A stretch of DNA of 64,000 nucleotides from Henricia sp. BOLD:AAB3569 (lineage: Eukaryota > Echinodermata > Asteroidea > Spinulosida > Echinasteridae). Every line of letters begins with the position of its first letter. Positions within the stretch are counted from its first letter, which is position 1. This document shows positions 1 through 11,170 of this stretch, piece after piece. The notes below the pieces were generated by a model that saw nothing but the letters and a program-made list of their open reading frames with translations, had not been told where the DNA came from and did not search any database. Both the position numbers and the translations under genes were made by a program. The stretch lies in NCBI GenBank assembly GCA_037783545.1, contig JBBELK010001063.1:62001-126000 (forward strand), read 5' to 3'.

Positions 1-601
1 ACTTCACAGTCGAGTCGGTATTTTGTTAGTTTATGCCACAACTCGAATTTAAGGAAAATAACTATTGGAATCGATAGCTTTGACAATTTTAGAATAAGTT
101 GCATTTCCGTCGCAAAAGCTTAGTTTTAGAGAAAAATCACGGGAAAAAAAATTGCATATGATTGCACGCAATAGTAACCCCAAATTAAACATATTTTTAG
201 CCAATCTGTGAAAAAAATTTAAAGAAGCTGATTTCAACTGATTTTGGTAGGTGTGGGTGTGAACATTTACCAAAAAAAGTGAGCTGGGATTGGGGGTGGG
301 GAAATTGCGTTTTCGGGGGTCAAAGGTCATTGACCCCAAATTTTGCTCAAAGTATATCATGTTTGGTCTCAAATTAAAGGAAATTTAATTTCAAACACTG
401 AAAGTGATATTAATTTTACCATTTAATACTTCTGTAAAATGTTAAGCGTGATTGAAGATGTGGGCCTAGTGTTGGTGATCAATTCTCGTATGGCACCATG
501 AAAAAAAGCGACTTCGGCTCTATTTGAGAAGCACTGGTAGTCAGGGAATATTGCCGAAATCTCGGAACTAAATCCTTACCAAATTATTTCTTCATCAAAT
601 T

Positions 602-2692
602 GTTGTACTGTACCAAAGAGTTCTACGCAGTGGTACATGAGTTATGTCTTTTAATTTAGTAAGTAGGTCAACAGAGGTCAAATGGTCAATTTTAAAGGGA
701 GTTTCGCTAAATTTGGTAATCCTCGCCATCAAACAAAAATGTACACGTACGTGCACCCTCTCTAGAAATGACTAAACAAAATTGTTCTAGTAGGTTAGCA
801 TCTGTACTTCATTTTAAGACATGTTAACATGAGATTAACTGAGACTCACTAGTTGATTTTGGATGTTACATGAACCCTCAAGCCCAAGACTTGACGTCCA
901 TTTTAGGGTTAGGGGAAATTCAAATATCCATTGTTCCGTAAAAATTGTCGTAGAGATACAAGTTACCACTCAAAATGTAGGTCTTGGTGAGCTACACAGT
1001 GGTACATGAGTTATGTCTTTTAATTTAGTAAGGAGGTCAACAGAGGTCAAAAGGTCAATTTTAAAGGGAGTTTCGCTAAATTCGATAATCCTCGCCATCA
1101 AACAAAACTGTACGTTTAAATTAATAAATTTTTACTATAACATGATATTATTCTGTCTCAACGTATTTTCTTCGCCGTATAAATACAGGTTAATTTGATT
1201 ATATTGGTAGAAAGGCTTTCTGCCACAACGTGGGAAATATGTGGGTCAATATAGCACCAAAATACTCCAACATAAAAAAAACCCTTACAGGCATGGAAGG
1301 GAATGACTTCTCTAATATAACTGCTGATGTCAGATATAGCTAATTTTATTATTCATTAATGTGTATAACTATGGCAAGACTGGCTGCACCAGTCACCATA
1401 TGAGCCGCTAAGGCAGGGTGGGCCACTCTGCCAGAATTGCCTCCCTGACAACCTGCACTTCTAGGGCTGTTTTTGAGACATGGTGTTCAAAAAGTCTGGT
1501 CAGGCCCATGCATGTTTAATCAGGATAAAAAACCTAACAAACTTGGCCATCTCGGTTCAGCCCGAAGCCATCCCGACCAGTTCAGCCCGAAGCCATCTAA
1601 GCCAAGCTCAATGCCCTCCCAGTTATGCCCAAACCCCAAAACCCCAGCCCGAAGCCATCCCGGCCCACCCCGAAGTCATTCAGCCCCAGCCCAATGCCCT
1701 CCCAGCAAAAACCTGAAGTCCAAAAGCCCAGCCTAAAGCCCCAAAGCCCAGCCTGAAGCCACCCCAGCCCAGCACGAAGCAACCCCGGCCAAGCCCAAAG
1801 CTACCCCGGCTCAGCTCAAAGCCCTCAGGCCAAGTCTGAAGGCCACACTAGTCCAGCCTGAAGCTGTGGGATGACTGCGGGCTGGGCCAGGATGGCTTTG
1901 GGCTGAACTTAACTGGGATGGCTTCGGGCAGAGCTAAGAATTAAGGCTTTGGACAAGGTTGGGAGGGTTCCGGGCTGCACTGGGAAGTCTTTACGTTGGG
2001 TCAGGGTGCAGTGGCTTCGGGCTGGGCCTGGGGTGGCTTTAGGCTGGGCCGGAATGGCTTCGGGCTGGGCTCGGGGTATCATCGGTTTGGGCTGGGATTG
2101 ATTTGGGCTGGGCCGGGATGGCTTCGGGCTGGGCTGGGCTGGGATGGCATATGGCTGGGGTTTTGGGGTTTGGGCTGAGCTGGGAGGGCATTAGACTTGG
2201 CTGAGATGGCTTCGGGCTTGGCTGGAATGGCTTCAGACTGGGCCGAGATGGCTTCAGACTGGGCCGGGATGGCTTCGGGCTGGGGTTTTGGGGTTTGGGC
2301 TTAGCTGGGAAGGCATTATGCTTGGCTGAGATGGCTTCGGGCTTGGCTGGAATGGCTTCAGGTTGGGCCGGGATGGCTTTAGACTGGGCTGGGATGGCTT
2401 CGGGCTGGGGTTTTGTGGTTTTTGGCTGAGCTGGGAGGGCATTGGGCTTGGCTAAGATGGCTTCAGGTTGGGCCGGGATGGCTCAGTATTCAGACTGGGC
2501 CGGGATGGCTTCAGACTGGCCCGGGATGGCTTCGGGCTGGGCTGGCATGGTTTCGGGCTAGACAGGGATGGCTTAGAGCTGGGCTGGGATGGCTTAGAGC
2601 TGGGGTTTGGGTGCTTGAGCTAAGCTGGGAGGGCATTGGGCTTGGCTGAGATGTCTTCGTGCTGGGCCAGGATGGCTTCAGGTTGGGCCGGG
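602..2692 (+). mobile_element. Foldback-type element, left copy, truncated at its right end
   Basis: This region matches the left part of the element at 60497-64000. It has tandem sub-terminal units of about 350 bp (a partial one ending near 755, then 757-1100) containing AGGTCAACAGAGGTCAA. A unique segment of about 450 bp (1100-1540) follows, then a GC-rich minisatellite. In the right-hand copy the unique segment reappears inverted after the array. Here that second arm is missing and sequence of a different MITE starts at 2693. The ORFs inside are by-products of the repeat. Confidence 0.6.
1540..2692. repeat. GC-rich minisatellite that switches strand near 1865
   Basis: Degenerate units of about 17-21 bp. 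From 1540 to about 1865 the plus strand shows the C-rich form (CAGCCCGAAGCCATCC). From there to 2692 it shows the complementary G-rich form (GGGCTGGGATGGCTTC), so the array is an imperfect palindrome. At 2126-2143 four GGG runs are separated by CT, a canonical G-quadruplex pattern. Translations give Gly/Trp/Met/Ala/Ser or Pro/Ser/Lys repeats without a recognisable domain, and I do not call a protein. Confidence 0.8.
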
Positions 2693-3497
2693 ATTTAGGT
2701 GACAAAAATCCCCACCCTCGGGTGCAAAACATGCGCAAAAATACTTGGCATCAAAAAAATACTTGGCATCAAAGTAACAAGTAATCTCAAATGGGACGTA
2801 CATATCAATGACATTATATGTAAAGCCAGTGGACGGTTATTTATGTTAATAACCCTTAAAAGATTTGGCCTTGTGATTAAAGACCTTGTCACCATTTATG
2901 TCGGTTTCATTCGACCACTATTAGAGTATGCTGTCCCAGTCTGGCATCCAGGTCTCACAATCAAACAGCACAACTCATTAGAATGCATACAAAAACGTGC
3001 CTGTAAGATTATTTTAGGTACGGAGTATTTGAGTTACCATCATGCCTTGCAATTGTGCAAAATCCAAGACCTTAAACAACGTCGGCAGGAAATATGCTTG
3101 AAATTTGCTAAATCCCTGATGAACTCCAAATATTTTCGAAATTGGCTCCCTAAAACCAGAGGAGAGAGTAGTGGCACTGCTCTTCGAAACTCACATTACC
3201 TGACTGCTCCAAAAGTGCGTACCCAGAGACATGCTAATAGTGCTATTCCTTATATGGTCAAACTATTGAATGATTGTTCCTTTAATTGTTAAATGTTTTC
3301 CTGTGTAATTGTTGCATTAGTGAAGGTCATTCTTTGTTATATTTGAATAATTTTTATTAATATTTTTAATGTAAACTCAATGCAATTTTGCCTTTGGCAA
3401 CCAAGTTGAAGTTTAATAAACCATGAATAAAAAAATAAAAACAATAAAAAAATGCACAGATAATGGGCCAAATGGGGGAAACAATTGATAGGTGCAT
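2693..3497 (-). mobile_element. Partial MITE (family with TGCACCTATCAATTG ends) split by a LINE insertion
   Basis: The bases around 2693-2745 match the reverse complement of the MITE at 59808-60094 (…CCCACCCTCGGGTGCAAAAC…). The terminal sequence AACAATTGATAGGTGCA is found again at about 3480-3497. The stretch between is the LINE fragment. The other end of this MITE is missing, apparently lost at the junction with the minisatellite at 2692. Confidence 0.55.
2746..3456 (+). mobile_element. 5'-truncated non-LTR retrotransposon (LINE) 3' end with C-terminal reverse transcriptase region
   Basis: An open frame ending at 3292 encodes the region after the catalytic core of a LINE reverse transcriptase. 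It contains LGIKVTSNLKWDVHI, then KASGRLFMLITLKRFG, then FIRPLLEYAVPVWHPGLT, then LECIQKRACKIILG. That motif order is characteristic of CR1/L2/jockey-like clades. The catalytic YADD part is absent, so this is a dead 5'-truncated copy. After the stop come about 130 bases of 3' UTR and an A-rich tail (AATAAAAAAATAAAAAC…) near 3427-3456. It sits in the A-run of a MITE. Confidence 0.8.
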
Positions 3498-4225
3498 TAC
3501 TGTAAGTTTTGAGCTGTAATTTGTATTTCTTAGTGCATATTTGTACTTTACGTGCACTGAACTGTTCGACAGCAGCCTCAGAATAATGTGGTATATCTTC
3601 AAAGATACATATTCATGTGTCATGATAGAGTTCAAAGGTTTCCTAAATTGTGAATAGCGGGAAATACCCTGTTAACCAGCGCCACATCTTCAATCACGCT
3701 TAACTTTTTACAGACGTATTAAATGATAAAATGAATATCACTTTCAGTGTTAAAAATTAAATTTCCTTTCATTTGAGACCAAACACGATATACTTTGAGC
3801 AAAATTTGGGGTCAATGACCTTTGACCCCCGAAAACGCAATTTCCCCACCCCCTATCCCAGCTCACTTTTTTTTGGTAAATGTTGACACCCACACCTACC
3901 AAAATCAGTTGAAATCAGCTTCTTTAAAATTTTTTCACAGATGAACCTTACTTTAGGGATACTACAAAGCGGCCGGCCATAAACCAAACAGATCATCACG
4001 CGCACGCCCTATTTCTTTACACACTGCTCGGCCGGCAGCAGTTTCACACACTTTTGTATGGAGGCGGGTGTGACAAAAACACAGAATTTTCATGGAAACG
4101 CAACATTTGCGACGGAAATGCCTATAGAAAAGGTATTTTAAAATCGTCCAAGTTATCGATTCCAATAATTATTTTCCTTAAATTCGAGTTGTGGCATAAA
4201 CTAAAAAAATACCGTCGAGTCATGA

Positions 4226-5022
4226 ACTCGACCGTTTGCCAACTGGAGCGTTGATAAGAATTTAGTACCGGCAAAAGTGGCACTAAAACTCTTGCCAAAA
4301 GTCTGAATGTCCCGACAAAATGTCCCGGTAAATTCCTGACAAAGGTCGCTGCAAGTTGTCCCCGGTACGATTTTTCCTGTTTCCTGCGAATTCCACATTG
4401 GCAGGGGGCTTTCCAAGGCTGCGGAACTCTGTCTTCCGCATCATGGGTGAACATTTATATTTTCTACCGGAAATAGTAGCCTTGAATAGCCAAAATATGA
4501 AGCACCCGAATCTTGAGTTTGCCTTGCGACATTGTATGCTTCTAATCTATCAGTTATATCGCCCTATATCATGATGCAGTGATTTAGTGTGTGTACAGGT
4601 ACAAGGTACAGTGTTGGAGGTCTTGTTAAACAAATATGCATGTAGTATTACAAACCAGTACTTTTGTTTCATGTATTTTGTTGTCTTACCCAAGGCATAA
4701 AGTAATGAAATTAACGGCAAATAAAATACATTTTGATCTTGTTGCTGAACTTCCATATTTAGCCCTGGCAAGGAGGAAGTTAAGCCACACGTCTGAGGCA
4801 TTTAAATTTGGCTGTTGAAAAATGGAACTGTCATATTGTAAAAATAACATTTAGGGTATTCTGACTGTAATAATATGTCAACTCATTCTGTTTTGGTGCA
4901 GAATGGTTTGTGACTGTGGCTCTAACCTCCAAATCGATGTCTTTCTGAAAAACATGGGACAAGGCAAAGTTGGAATCTTGCATGGTTTAACTTTTTGCTA
5001 ATATGTTTTACTGTGCATTTAG
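4226..5022. other. No recognised gene
   Basis: Short overlapping ORFs occur on both strands but none resembles a known domain. The stretch is single-copy as far as I can see inside this window and could be intron or promoter sequence of the exon chain that starts at 5023. Confidence 0.4.
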
Positions 5023-7166
5023 GAGTTCTTCACCAAGCATTCCAGGACCAAGTTCATCTGCAGGACTAAAATTTGCCACATCCACCCCTGCACATCTATC
5101 CGGTGTAGCTCCCAGGTAAGACTATGAGTTGAAGAAAATCAGATAATGCCTTTTCTCAGTAAACACTTAAAGGCGGTATACATGATTGGTAAACCATTAC
5201 AAATAGTTTTATCCCTCTGTGTCGTTATTAGATATTCATGATAAAAACCAACCTAAGCAAAAATAAGCTCTGTACTTCGTCTAACTTTTAAGAAAACTGT
5301 CAAATAAGGGTTAACCGTCCCCAAAACCACTTCGCCCTGAACTACATGTACTTCATCCTAAACCACGGCCTGCACTCCTGATTGCCTGTGCATAAAGTTG
5401 TTTTGGGGCGGACATAAGGAAAACAGATTAAGAATCATTGGTTATTTTCTAACAAGTCTACATGTTCACATTGCACTATGCACCTTTTTGGTTGGTGTAT
5501 GCATAATTTAAATTAATTGAGTGGGATTGTGCTGCAGTGATTGAAACACATAGCTGAAAACAGTTCATTAAAAATTTATGGGTTTTTTCTTTGTAGTCCC
5601 ATGATAGGTGTATCGCCTTTGAGAGCCAATGACATGGAGGAGAAATGGCCCACTCTACTGACAGGTATTGTCTTGTCTGTATTGTATCATGTTTATTCCA
5701 GTTTTGCTTATGGGGGCATGTACATGTAGTTTGTATGTGGGCATGTTCCATATTCGCTGAATTGGGCATGAGCACGTGCCAAGCTAAAAAGGGTTTAAAA
5801 CTGTCCAGTCTTTGTCTAAAAAAAACTGTCTGATGTATATTTGTGTTTCGTAGGCTTTTATCGAGCACTTGGACCTCTAACTATATTTGAGAAAATTATA
5901 TGAGGTATGCTTCAGCCAAGCTCTCTCGTTCTTTTACCATTTGCCAGAGCTGAGTATTTCCAAATATATTGTCCTCTTACAGCTCAGGGGTGTCTGGAGT
6001 GGAACCCTTCCGAGAAAAAAAGACATCTGCCAGGTATGTAACTCAAAAGGCAAACTGTATTTAGGGTTGTTATAAAGAGTAGAATGCATGTGCTATGCAT
6101 TTCATTCCAAGTCAGTGAACACATTGCAAAATTTGTCAGAGACACATCAGTCATTAGTGAATGCCGCCAAAAAATACAGGAATGTATGAGTGAATTTACC
6201 CCACATCCACTTTGCACCATTGCTAATATGCCCATCACTTCTTCATCCCATCATCACTTTGCCACCCTGCCGAAAAATCTGCAATCGGGCCCTTACAAAG
6301 GCCAATTTAATCAGGATGTAAGGTACTTGCAATCCTTAACCCCGAGATGCCCGGGGGCCACTACTGTTTTTCCGCCCCGGGTTAAGACAAAATAAGACGG
6401 TTACGCCGGGGTTGGTTAACCCTGCCAGTGACCAGGATAAAGGAGGGCAATCTCGGGGTTAACGGCCAAAACCCCAGGGTTAGCATTGTAGAGGGAAACC
6501 AGGGGTAACATGTAAGGGTTCACAGGCAATCTCTGGGTTAGCGCGTGCTGCGCTGGCGTACATCATATAGTTACGCACGTGAATATTTTTGCTCTTCCAA
6601 CAAAGGCATGGCTTCTAAAGCACCGCAAAGCTAAATTTATAACGAAAAACAAATTTTTTGAATGAAGAAGAAAAGCTCTTCATCCAGGCACGGTCGATAG
6701 ACAAGTTCAGTAACAACTCGATGGGACTACTCGAAAATCCGAATTCAAGATGTATCATGCAGATTTTTGTTCCTCCAATTTGTATACAGATACGAAAATG
6801 GTTTTTGCACCCCTATGGGGTGTGTGCCCGCGCCTGCGCTAACCCACGGCAAGCTTATATGTGTATACCGTACACGTAATACAAACAGACTGTTCAAAAC
6901 AGTCCCAAGGATCACCTGCTACGAGGGTTAATAAGTGAATTTTCCCGTACCTTTCAGGAGAAATGGAGGGGCCTACTCCACCATGTGTGTGGAAAACATG
7001 AATGGGCATTGGGTGGGTCTGTTGGGTTAGGTCAGTGTGAGCATGAGCCACTGGAAAAGCCCCGGGAAGACTACCTGACACCAGGAGAAGCTCCCCATTC
7101 AGCACTGATGTCTATCACCATGGACAAGCGGTTCTTGAACAACATGGAGTACTATGTCAATTTCCG
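5023..7166 (+). CDS. Putative multi-exon gene, partial (at least four exon-like blocks)
   Basis: Exon-like blocks with splice consensus are 5023-5115 (acceptor TGCATTTAG, donor CAG|GTAAGA), 5597-5664 (TTTCTTTGTAG; ACAG|GTATTG), 5983-6033 (CCTCTTACAG; CAG|GTATGT), a block from about 6106 reading SEHIAKFVRDTSVISECRQ, and 6958-7166 (ACCTTTCAG; CCG|GTATGA). The first two join in phase as a Ser/Pro-rich stretch ending GVAPS followed by PMIGVSPLRANDMEEKWPTL. The last block reads EKWRGLLHHVCGKHEW, then a Cys-His pair (CEHEP), then MDKRFLNNMEYYVNFR. This resembles an uncharacterised family common in marine invertebrates, in which such a segment lies in a large transposon- or zinc-finger-associated protein. 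Not every junction agrees in phase, so the model is provisional and the ends are unknown. Confidence 0.45.
5165..5310 (-). repeat. Dispersed repeat, copy 1 of 3
   Basis: Reverse complement of the repeat at about 10080-10205 and 11020-11170. Shared features are TTCTCAAAAGTTxGACGA at one end and CAATCATGTATACTGCCTTTA at the other. There is no coding potential. It lies in a presumed intron. Confidence 0.6.
6335..6545. repeat. GC-rich foldback repeat with TTAACCCCGAGAT ends
   Basis: GCAATCCTTAACCCCGAGAT near 6330 is mirrored by ATCTCGGGGTTAA at about 6449-6463. Further GGGGTTA/TAACCCC words follow up to 6545. It is probably a small MITE. It lies between two exon-like blocks. Confidence 0.45.
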
Positions 7167-7267
7167 GTATGATGCCTATTTTGTTTGCGCAACTTTTCTG
7201 AATCTTTCTTACAGCATAATATATAATTTTCATAATGCAACATAACTCTTCTAATGCAAACTGGCCA

Positions 7268-7498
7268 CTAATTGATCACGTTCACAGATGCCATCTTCGT
7301 AGGAAAAATGCTACTGCGTATTAAACGCCATCAAGTACGCGCACGCACACCCTGAAAATTGTTCCAAACATGCGTGCGTGTTGCTCGAAATTTGTTCAAA
7401 ACACGGCGCAACCGAAGCGCGTCGCCAAAAATTATGCTGAAAATCCCGATGCCATGACATCTTGTAGGAAGTGATGTCATTTAAACGTGATCAATTGC
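7268..7498. repeat. Weak inverted repeat pair with AATTGATCACGTT arms
   Basis: AATTGATCACGTT near 7269 is mirrored by AACGTGATCAATT ending near 7497. The interior is CpG-rich and has no ORF. Only about 13 bases of each arm match well, so this is a possible decayed MITE only. Confidence 0.35.
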
Positions 7499-7515
7499 AA
7501 ACTTCATATCGATGG

Positions 7516-7644
7516 AACACTGATAATACGAGGTCCTTGGAAATAATCTTGTATTATAAGTCTTGAAAACAAAAGACTTTGGACTTAAACTTTTGCTTGT
7601 TATAGGCATTACTTTGTATTAACAGTGCTCTAATTATCAGTGTT
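7516..7644. mobile_element. Small MITE with AACACTGATAAT / ATTATCAGTGTT ends
   Basis: The ends are inverted repeats, and the interior (CTTGTTATAGGCATTACTTTGTATTAACAGTGCTC type) recurs at 9102-9245. That makes two copies of one short family in this window. Confidence 0.6.
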
Positions 7645-7695
7645 TGACTGTATAATCTCTTTTCCTTTACACAATAACAGTACATGAACATATGC

Positions 7696-7926
7696 TTACA
7701 AAATCTTTGCTGTGCATCTTCGCCTCATGGAGCCAATGACACGCGCATGAAAGTCTTGTGGGATGTCATTCCACACCTGGACGAGATCTCTACCAAGCTG
7801 TTGCAGGTTTGTTGGCTGCTGAGGAAGATGACATAATCGGCGCTCCATCTCATCCCAAACATGCTCAATGGCCTGATGACCGTCAGCTAAGGACAGACGC
7901 GGCATGACGTTTTGAGTACTGGACAC
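7696..7926 (-). pseudogene. Tc1-like transposase C-terminal fragment
   Basis: The minus-strand frame contains IEHVWDEMERRL, then LQQLGRDLVQVWNDIPQ, then VIGSMRRRCTA. This is the standard C-terminus of Tc1/mariner-superfamily transposases that follows the third catalytic residue of the DDE triad (the E of IEH). Upstream of IEH the expected Pro-Asp-Leu-Asn-Pro context is replaced by unrelated residues, and no N-terminal HTH or first two Asp motifs are seen nearby. It is a dead remnant. Confidence 0.75.
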
Positions 7927-8446
7927 AATCTTGCAAAATGCTCTTCTGGCATTTGGGTAGTCCTTTTATACGGCTTGCTAACGAGACCTGAACTTTATGG
8001 AATTCTGTTACATAACAACCTGTAGGACCCCTATTGTAAAATCAACACCCATGCATGCCTAAGTCCTGCACTATGCCATGAGCAGGTTTTGAGTGCATAA
8101 CCTTTTTCTAACAATGTCAGAGAATATTGTCTGTGAATTTGGTGTTTATTTTCTACCTTCTTGAAAAATACAGCAATTTTTACCATGCACAGTTTCTTTT
8201 GTTGGAGAGTATATATATGGTATATATATGTTATAACATGGGAAATTCTGGGTGTCCGTGCATGGTAATGAGCTCTGGGGTTACAGTAAACTCTCATTAT
8301 AGCTTTCTTCAAGAGACCGGAATAATTTGAGCTTTATATCCAGAGAGTGCTATAACCAATGCATACACGATGCGGAGAATAATGGCAGGGCGCTTTATAT
8401 CAAGAAGAGCTTTATATCAGGGGTGTTATGACAAGAGTTTACTGTG

Positions 8447-8993
8447 TTATTTCACCCAGTCTAAGTTTTGCATACTCTTAAGGGGCGTTCACACTATCGC
8501 GGAAAAATCACACTGTTCCATTGGTTTGTACACAAACTGGTTTGCCGCTTGTGCGCGGCCTATCGCGATGCGCAAAACGTTTTGAGCTGGGTCAAAGTTC
8601 AAATTTGTTGAACTTTGACCGCGGTGCGCTGACCTTTCCAACGTGCAGCCAGTGAGGTATCAGAGAAGCCCCAAGTTACCAGAGTGGAATTTTCTATTTT
8701 GGAATAATCGGCGATTAGGAACTCATGCAATGCGGTGAGCGCAGCGCGAAAGTGTGAATTTTCCGCGATAGTGTGAACGCCCCTTAAGTCTTTGCCGTCG
8801 CTGATCTGGTAAATCGATGACTGGTTGGCCTTGTCTAACAGGTTGGAGAGCAGCTCTTCTGCCTCTAGGCCTTCTCTGCGGCCCTCCCCTGGCTGCCTTT
8901 TTGACCCCTTCCTCTGGAAGGCCTACCTCTCCCCCTTCCCCCTTCCCCCTTCCCCTTCCAGTGACGGATTTAGCACCTTCAGGCTGCCAAGAT
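8447..8993 (-). CDS. Possible terminal exon split by a MITE (unidentified)
   Basis: On the minus strand, CTATCTTGGCAG at about 9005-8994 looks like a splice acceptor. Two overlapping frames then stay open for long stretches. One reads PEGAKSVTGRGRGKG… and is open throughout. The other contains EAEELLSNLLDKANQSSIYQ but has a TAG after a polypurine tract (8930-8955). A 310-bp TTAA MITE (8478-8787) interrupts it. When the MITE is skipped, both frames run to a stop shortly beyond (TAA at 8449-8447, TAG at 8463-8461). I do not recognise the protein. The polypurine tract could have slipped and shifted the frame. Confidence 0.25.
8478..8787. mobile_element. TTAA-flanked MITE (GGGGCGTTCACACTATCGCGG ends), copy 1
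   Basis: Terminal inverted repeats GGGGCGTTCACACTATCGCGG / CCGCGATAGTGTGAACGCCCC are flanked by TTAA on both sides, the target duplication typical of piggyBac-type elements. The centre is an internal palindrome (CAAAGTTCAAATTTGTTGAACTTTG). A second copy, closely similar along its length, lies at 23058-23360. Confidence 0.85.
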
Positions 8994-9101
8994 AGGTACA
9001 GATTTATACATAATTCAATACAATTTTCCAGATGCAATTGATATGTGCATAAATCTACTCAAGTGAAAGCGCCACCCTTTGTGTGTTACCAAATACAGTA
9101 T

Positions 9102-9245
9102 AACACTGATAAATTACTTTGTTATAAGAGTAATCAAGTATTATCAGTCTTAAAAACAAACGAAAACAAAGAATTGGGACCTAAATGTTTTCTTGTTAGA
9201 GGCATGACTACTTTGTATTTAACAGTGCTCTTATTATTAGTGTTT
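9102..9245. mobile_element. Small MITE, second copy of the 7516-7644 family
   Basis: It starts AACACTGATAAA and ends TTATTAGTGTT, and shares the interior with the copy at 7516-7644. Confidence 0.55.
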
Positions 9246-9423
9246 GACCATGTTGACTGTATAATACTAATTGGTGTTTCATATTTTCGGCTAATCAATA
9301 TGGCAATTGACATACGTTATTTTACTTGGGACTGAACACAACATACATGTGTGGTATGTTGCCCGATCACCATTGATATGAAATACTATATGGTAATACC
9401 CCCTCAGGATTAATATTAACTGT

Positions 9424-9486
9424 GCCTTATAGCTCAGCCAGTACAGCATCTGTCTAGCGAGTCAGAGGTATCAGGTTCTCACGATT
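9424..9486 (+). repeat. tRNA-like sequence, probable SINE head remnant
   Basis: CTTATAGCTCAGCCAG resembles a polymerase III A box. GGTATCAGGTTCTCAC is a damaged B box. No full cloverleaf can be drawn, so it is a degraded tRNA-derived sequence and not a tRNA gene. Confidence 0.4.
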
Positions 9487-9857
9487 TTTCTCTCATCTCA
9501 AGTTTGGTTGTTTCCTTGGGACTGATGATCTGGATTGCAATCAATAACCACTAATATTAAAAAATGTACAAGCACCTATCATGCCTATCTCAATAGACGG
9601 GTGTGACTATAGGCCTATTTTCCGCAAAACAAACTAAATCGACATTTCCAGTGCACTAATCTACTGGGAGTGCACAAACTTTACACAGGAATGGGATTTT
9701 GTCACGAGCTTGAAGTTTAGTCCCATATGGAGCTTAGTAGACATTGTGAACCTTCTATCAAAAATATGAATGCAAGTCACTTTGTATGTAGGTTAGATAA
9801 TGCATGGCAGATAGCTATACGCGCGTGGATTTTGAGCTTGCCGAAACTGTCTATTAC

Positions 9858-9963
9858 CACCGAGTTTTTCCGAGCCGCATACGTTTCCCGTACGCGTGAC
9901 ATCATCGCAAGGGACCATGATACGCGTACGGGAAACGTATGCAGCTCGGAAAAATCGGGTGGT
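9858..9963. repeat. Near-perfect hairpin of about 106 bp
   Basis: CCACCGAGTTTTTCCGAG…CATACGTTTCCCGTACGCGT is mirrored by ACGCGTACGGGAAACGTATG…CTCGGAAAAATCGGGTGG, with a loop of about 20 bases. The stem is about 40 bp, typical of a very short foldback MITE. Confidence 0.75.
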
Positions 9964-10079
9964 TGTATCAAAATGTTGCGTGTTTATTCAAGAAGTGAGC
10001 GAAAGTGTAGATGTACATAGGCCTATATTGATGTGAAATTCTCAGATTAATAACCACGCAATATTTTAGGACAATAACG

Positions 10080-10205
10080 GCCCGGTTTTTGACTTTTCTC
10101 AAAAGTTAGACGAAGTAAAGAGCTGATTTTTTTACTCGGGTTGTTTTTCAATCACACAGGGAGATTACACTATTTGACCAATCATGTATACTGCCTTTAT
10201 TTGAA
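10080..10205 (+). repeat. Dispersed repeat, copy 2 of 3
   Basis: Begins CTTTTCTCAAAAGTTAGACGA and ends ATGTATACTGCCTTTA. Homologous to 5165-5310 (inverted) and 11020-11170. Confidence 0.6.
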
Positions 10206-10559
10206 ATAAACACAATTTAAGAAAAAAAAAGAATGTCTTTGGTCTTTGTCTCTTTTTGTTAGCGGTACAGAAGTACATGTAAGTGTTTTGTGAAATTAAT
10301 TTACCACTTTTGTGAAAATGTCACAAAAATTGCCAATATTCTACAAAACCGGCCGAGAGTTTGAAATTCACAAAAACATGCGTTTTTCAACAAACTCGTC
10401 ACCTTGTTTTCACAAAAGTTGTAAAAAATTCACAAAACTTTTCAGTTGATCAGCTGATTTCCTCTTGTTTCCTCATATCCCATTGAAAATTGACTTCATG
10501 CACTAAATTTATGGAACATATGGCATAAAAATTCAAAGAAAAACATGACATTTTCACCC

Positions 10560-10660
10560 CTAAATTCATGTTTCCTCGCCATATTTACACTTTCTCAGTG
10601 GGGTGTTATGTCATATTATGAAGGATTAGTGGCTCGGGTGTATGGTATTTATACGGAAAA
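10560..10660 (+). repeat. Dispersed repeat shared with 33110-33205
   Basis: Both copies read TTTCCT…ATTTACACTTTCT…GTCATAT…GGATTAGTGGC/AATTAGTGGC…GGGTG. Nothing coding is visible. Confidence 0.5.
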
Positions 10661-11019
10661 TAAAAAAAAAATTCTGCATTTTCCTCTTTTTTTGTAATGA
10701 CACACACATTTACTAAAAAACACGTACCGTGTACAACGAATACGGTTTACTATACTGTGCATGTGCCATATACTAGTACACTGTATACATATATAATTGA
10801 CCTCGGCTGCCAACCAGCCGGCCAACTAGCGCGCGTACAAACGGTGTCGGATTACTTGATTTGCGCACATATCAAACGGCTGTTGTATTAGAAGAAACTA
10901 CGTAAACATGAAACAGTGCCTGCTTATCCCTGCAGTAATGTATTTTATCGCAAGAGGGCGCTAGTACAAAAACTCGCCTCGACATTTTGTTTCACACAAT
11001 TTCGGAAGAAAAACGACAC

Positions 11020-11170
11020 GGTTTTTCACTGTTTTCTCAAAAGTTTGACGAGGTATGGAGCTAGATTTTACTGAGGTTGGTTTTAATAATGCTTATCTTT
11101 ATTCATACAGGAAGATGACACTATATGACACTGTTTGTAAGGGCTTACCAATGATGTATACTGCCTTTAA
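11020..11170 (+). repeat. Dispersed repeat, copy 3 of 3
   Basis: Begins TTTTCTCAAAAGTTTGACGA and ends ATGATGTATACTGCCTTTA. It directly abuts the MITE that starts at 11169. Confidence 0.6.

Larger units (their letters stand above)
1..4225. mobile_element. Composite region bounded by long inverted arms (left about 1-480, right about 3684-4225)
   Basis: The left arm at about 20-110 and 195-470 reappears inverted at about 4130-4225 and 3690-3935. The shared stretch includes the block with GGTCAATGACCTTTGACC. The right arm carries about 150 extra bases (3935-4130). The arms suggest a non-autonomous DNA transposon with long terminal inverted repeats, or two inverted copies of one repeat. The interior holds a truncated foldback element and a LINE fragment, so several nested insertions are implied. 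The left end lies at the window edge and the target duplication cannot be judged. Confidence 0.5.
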
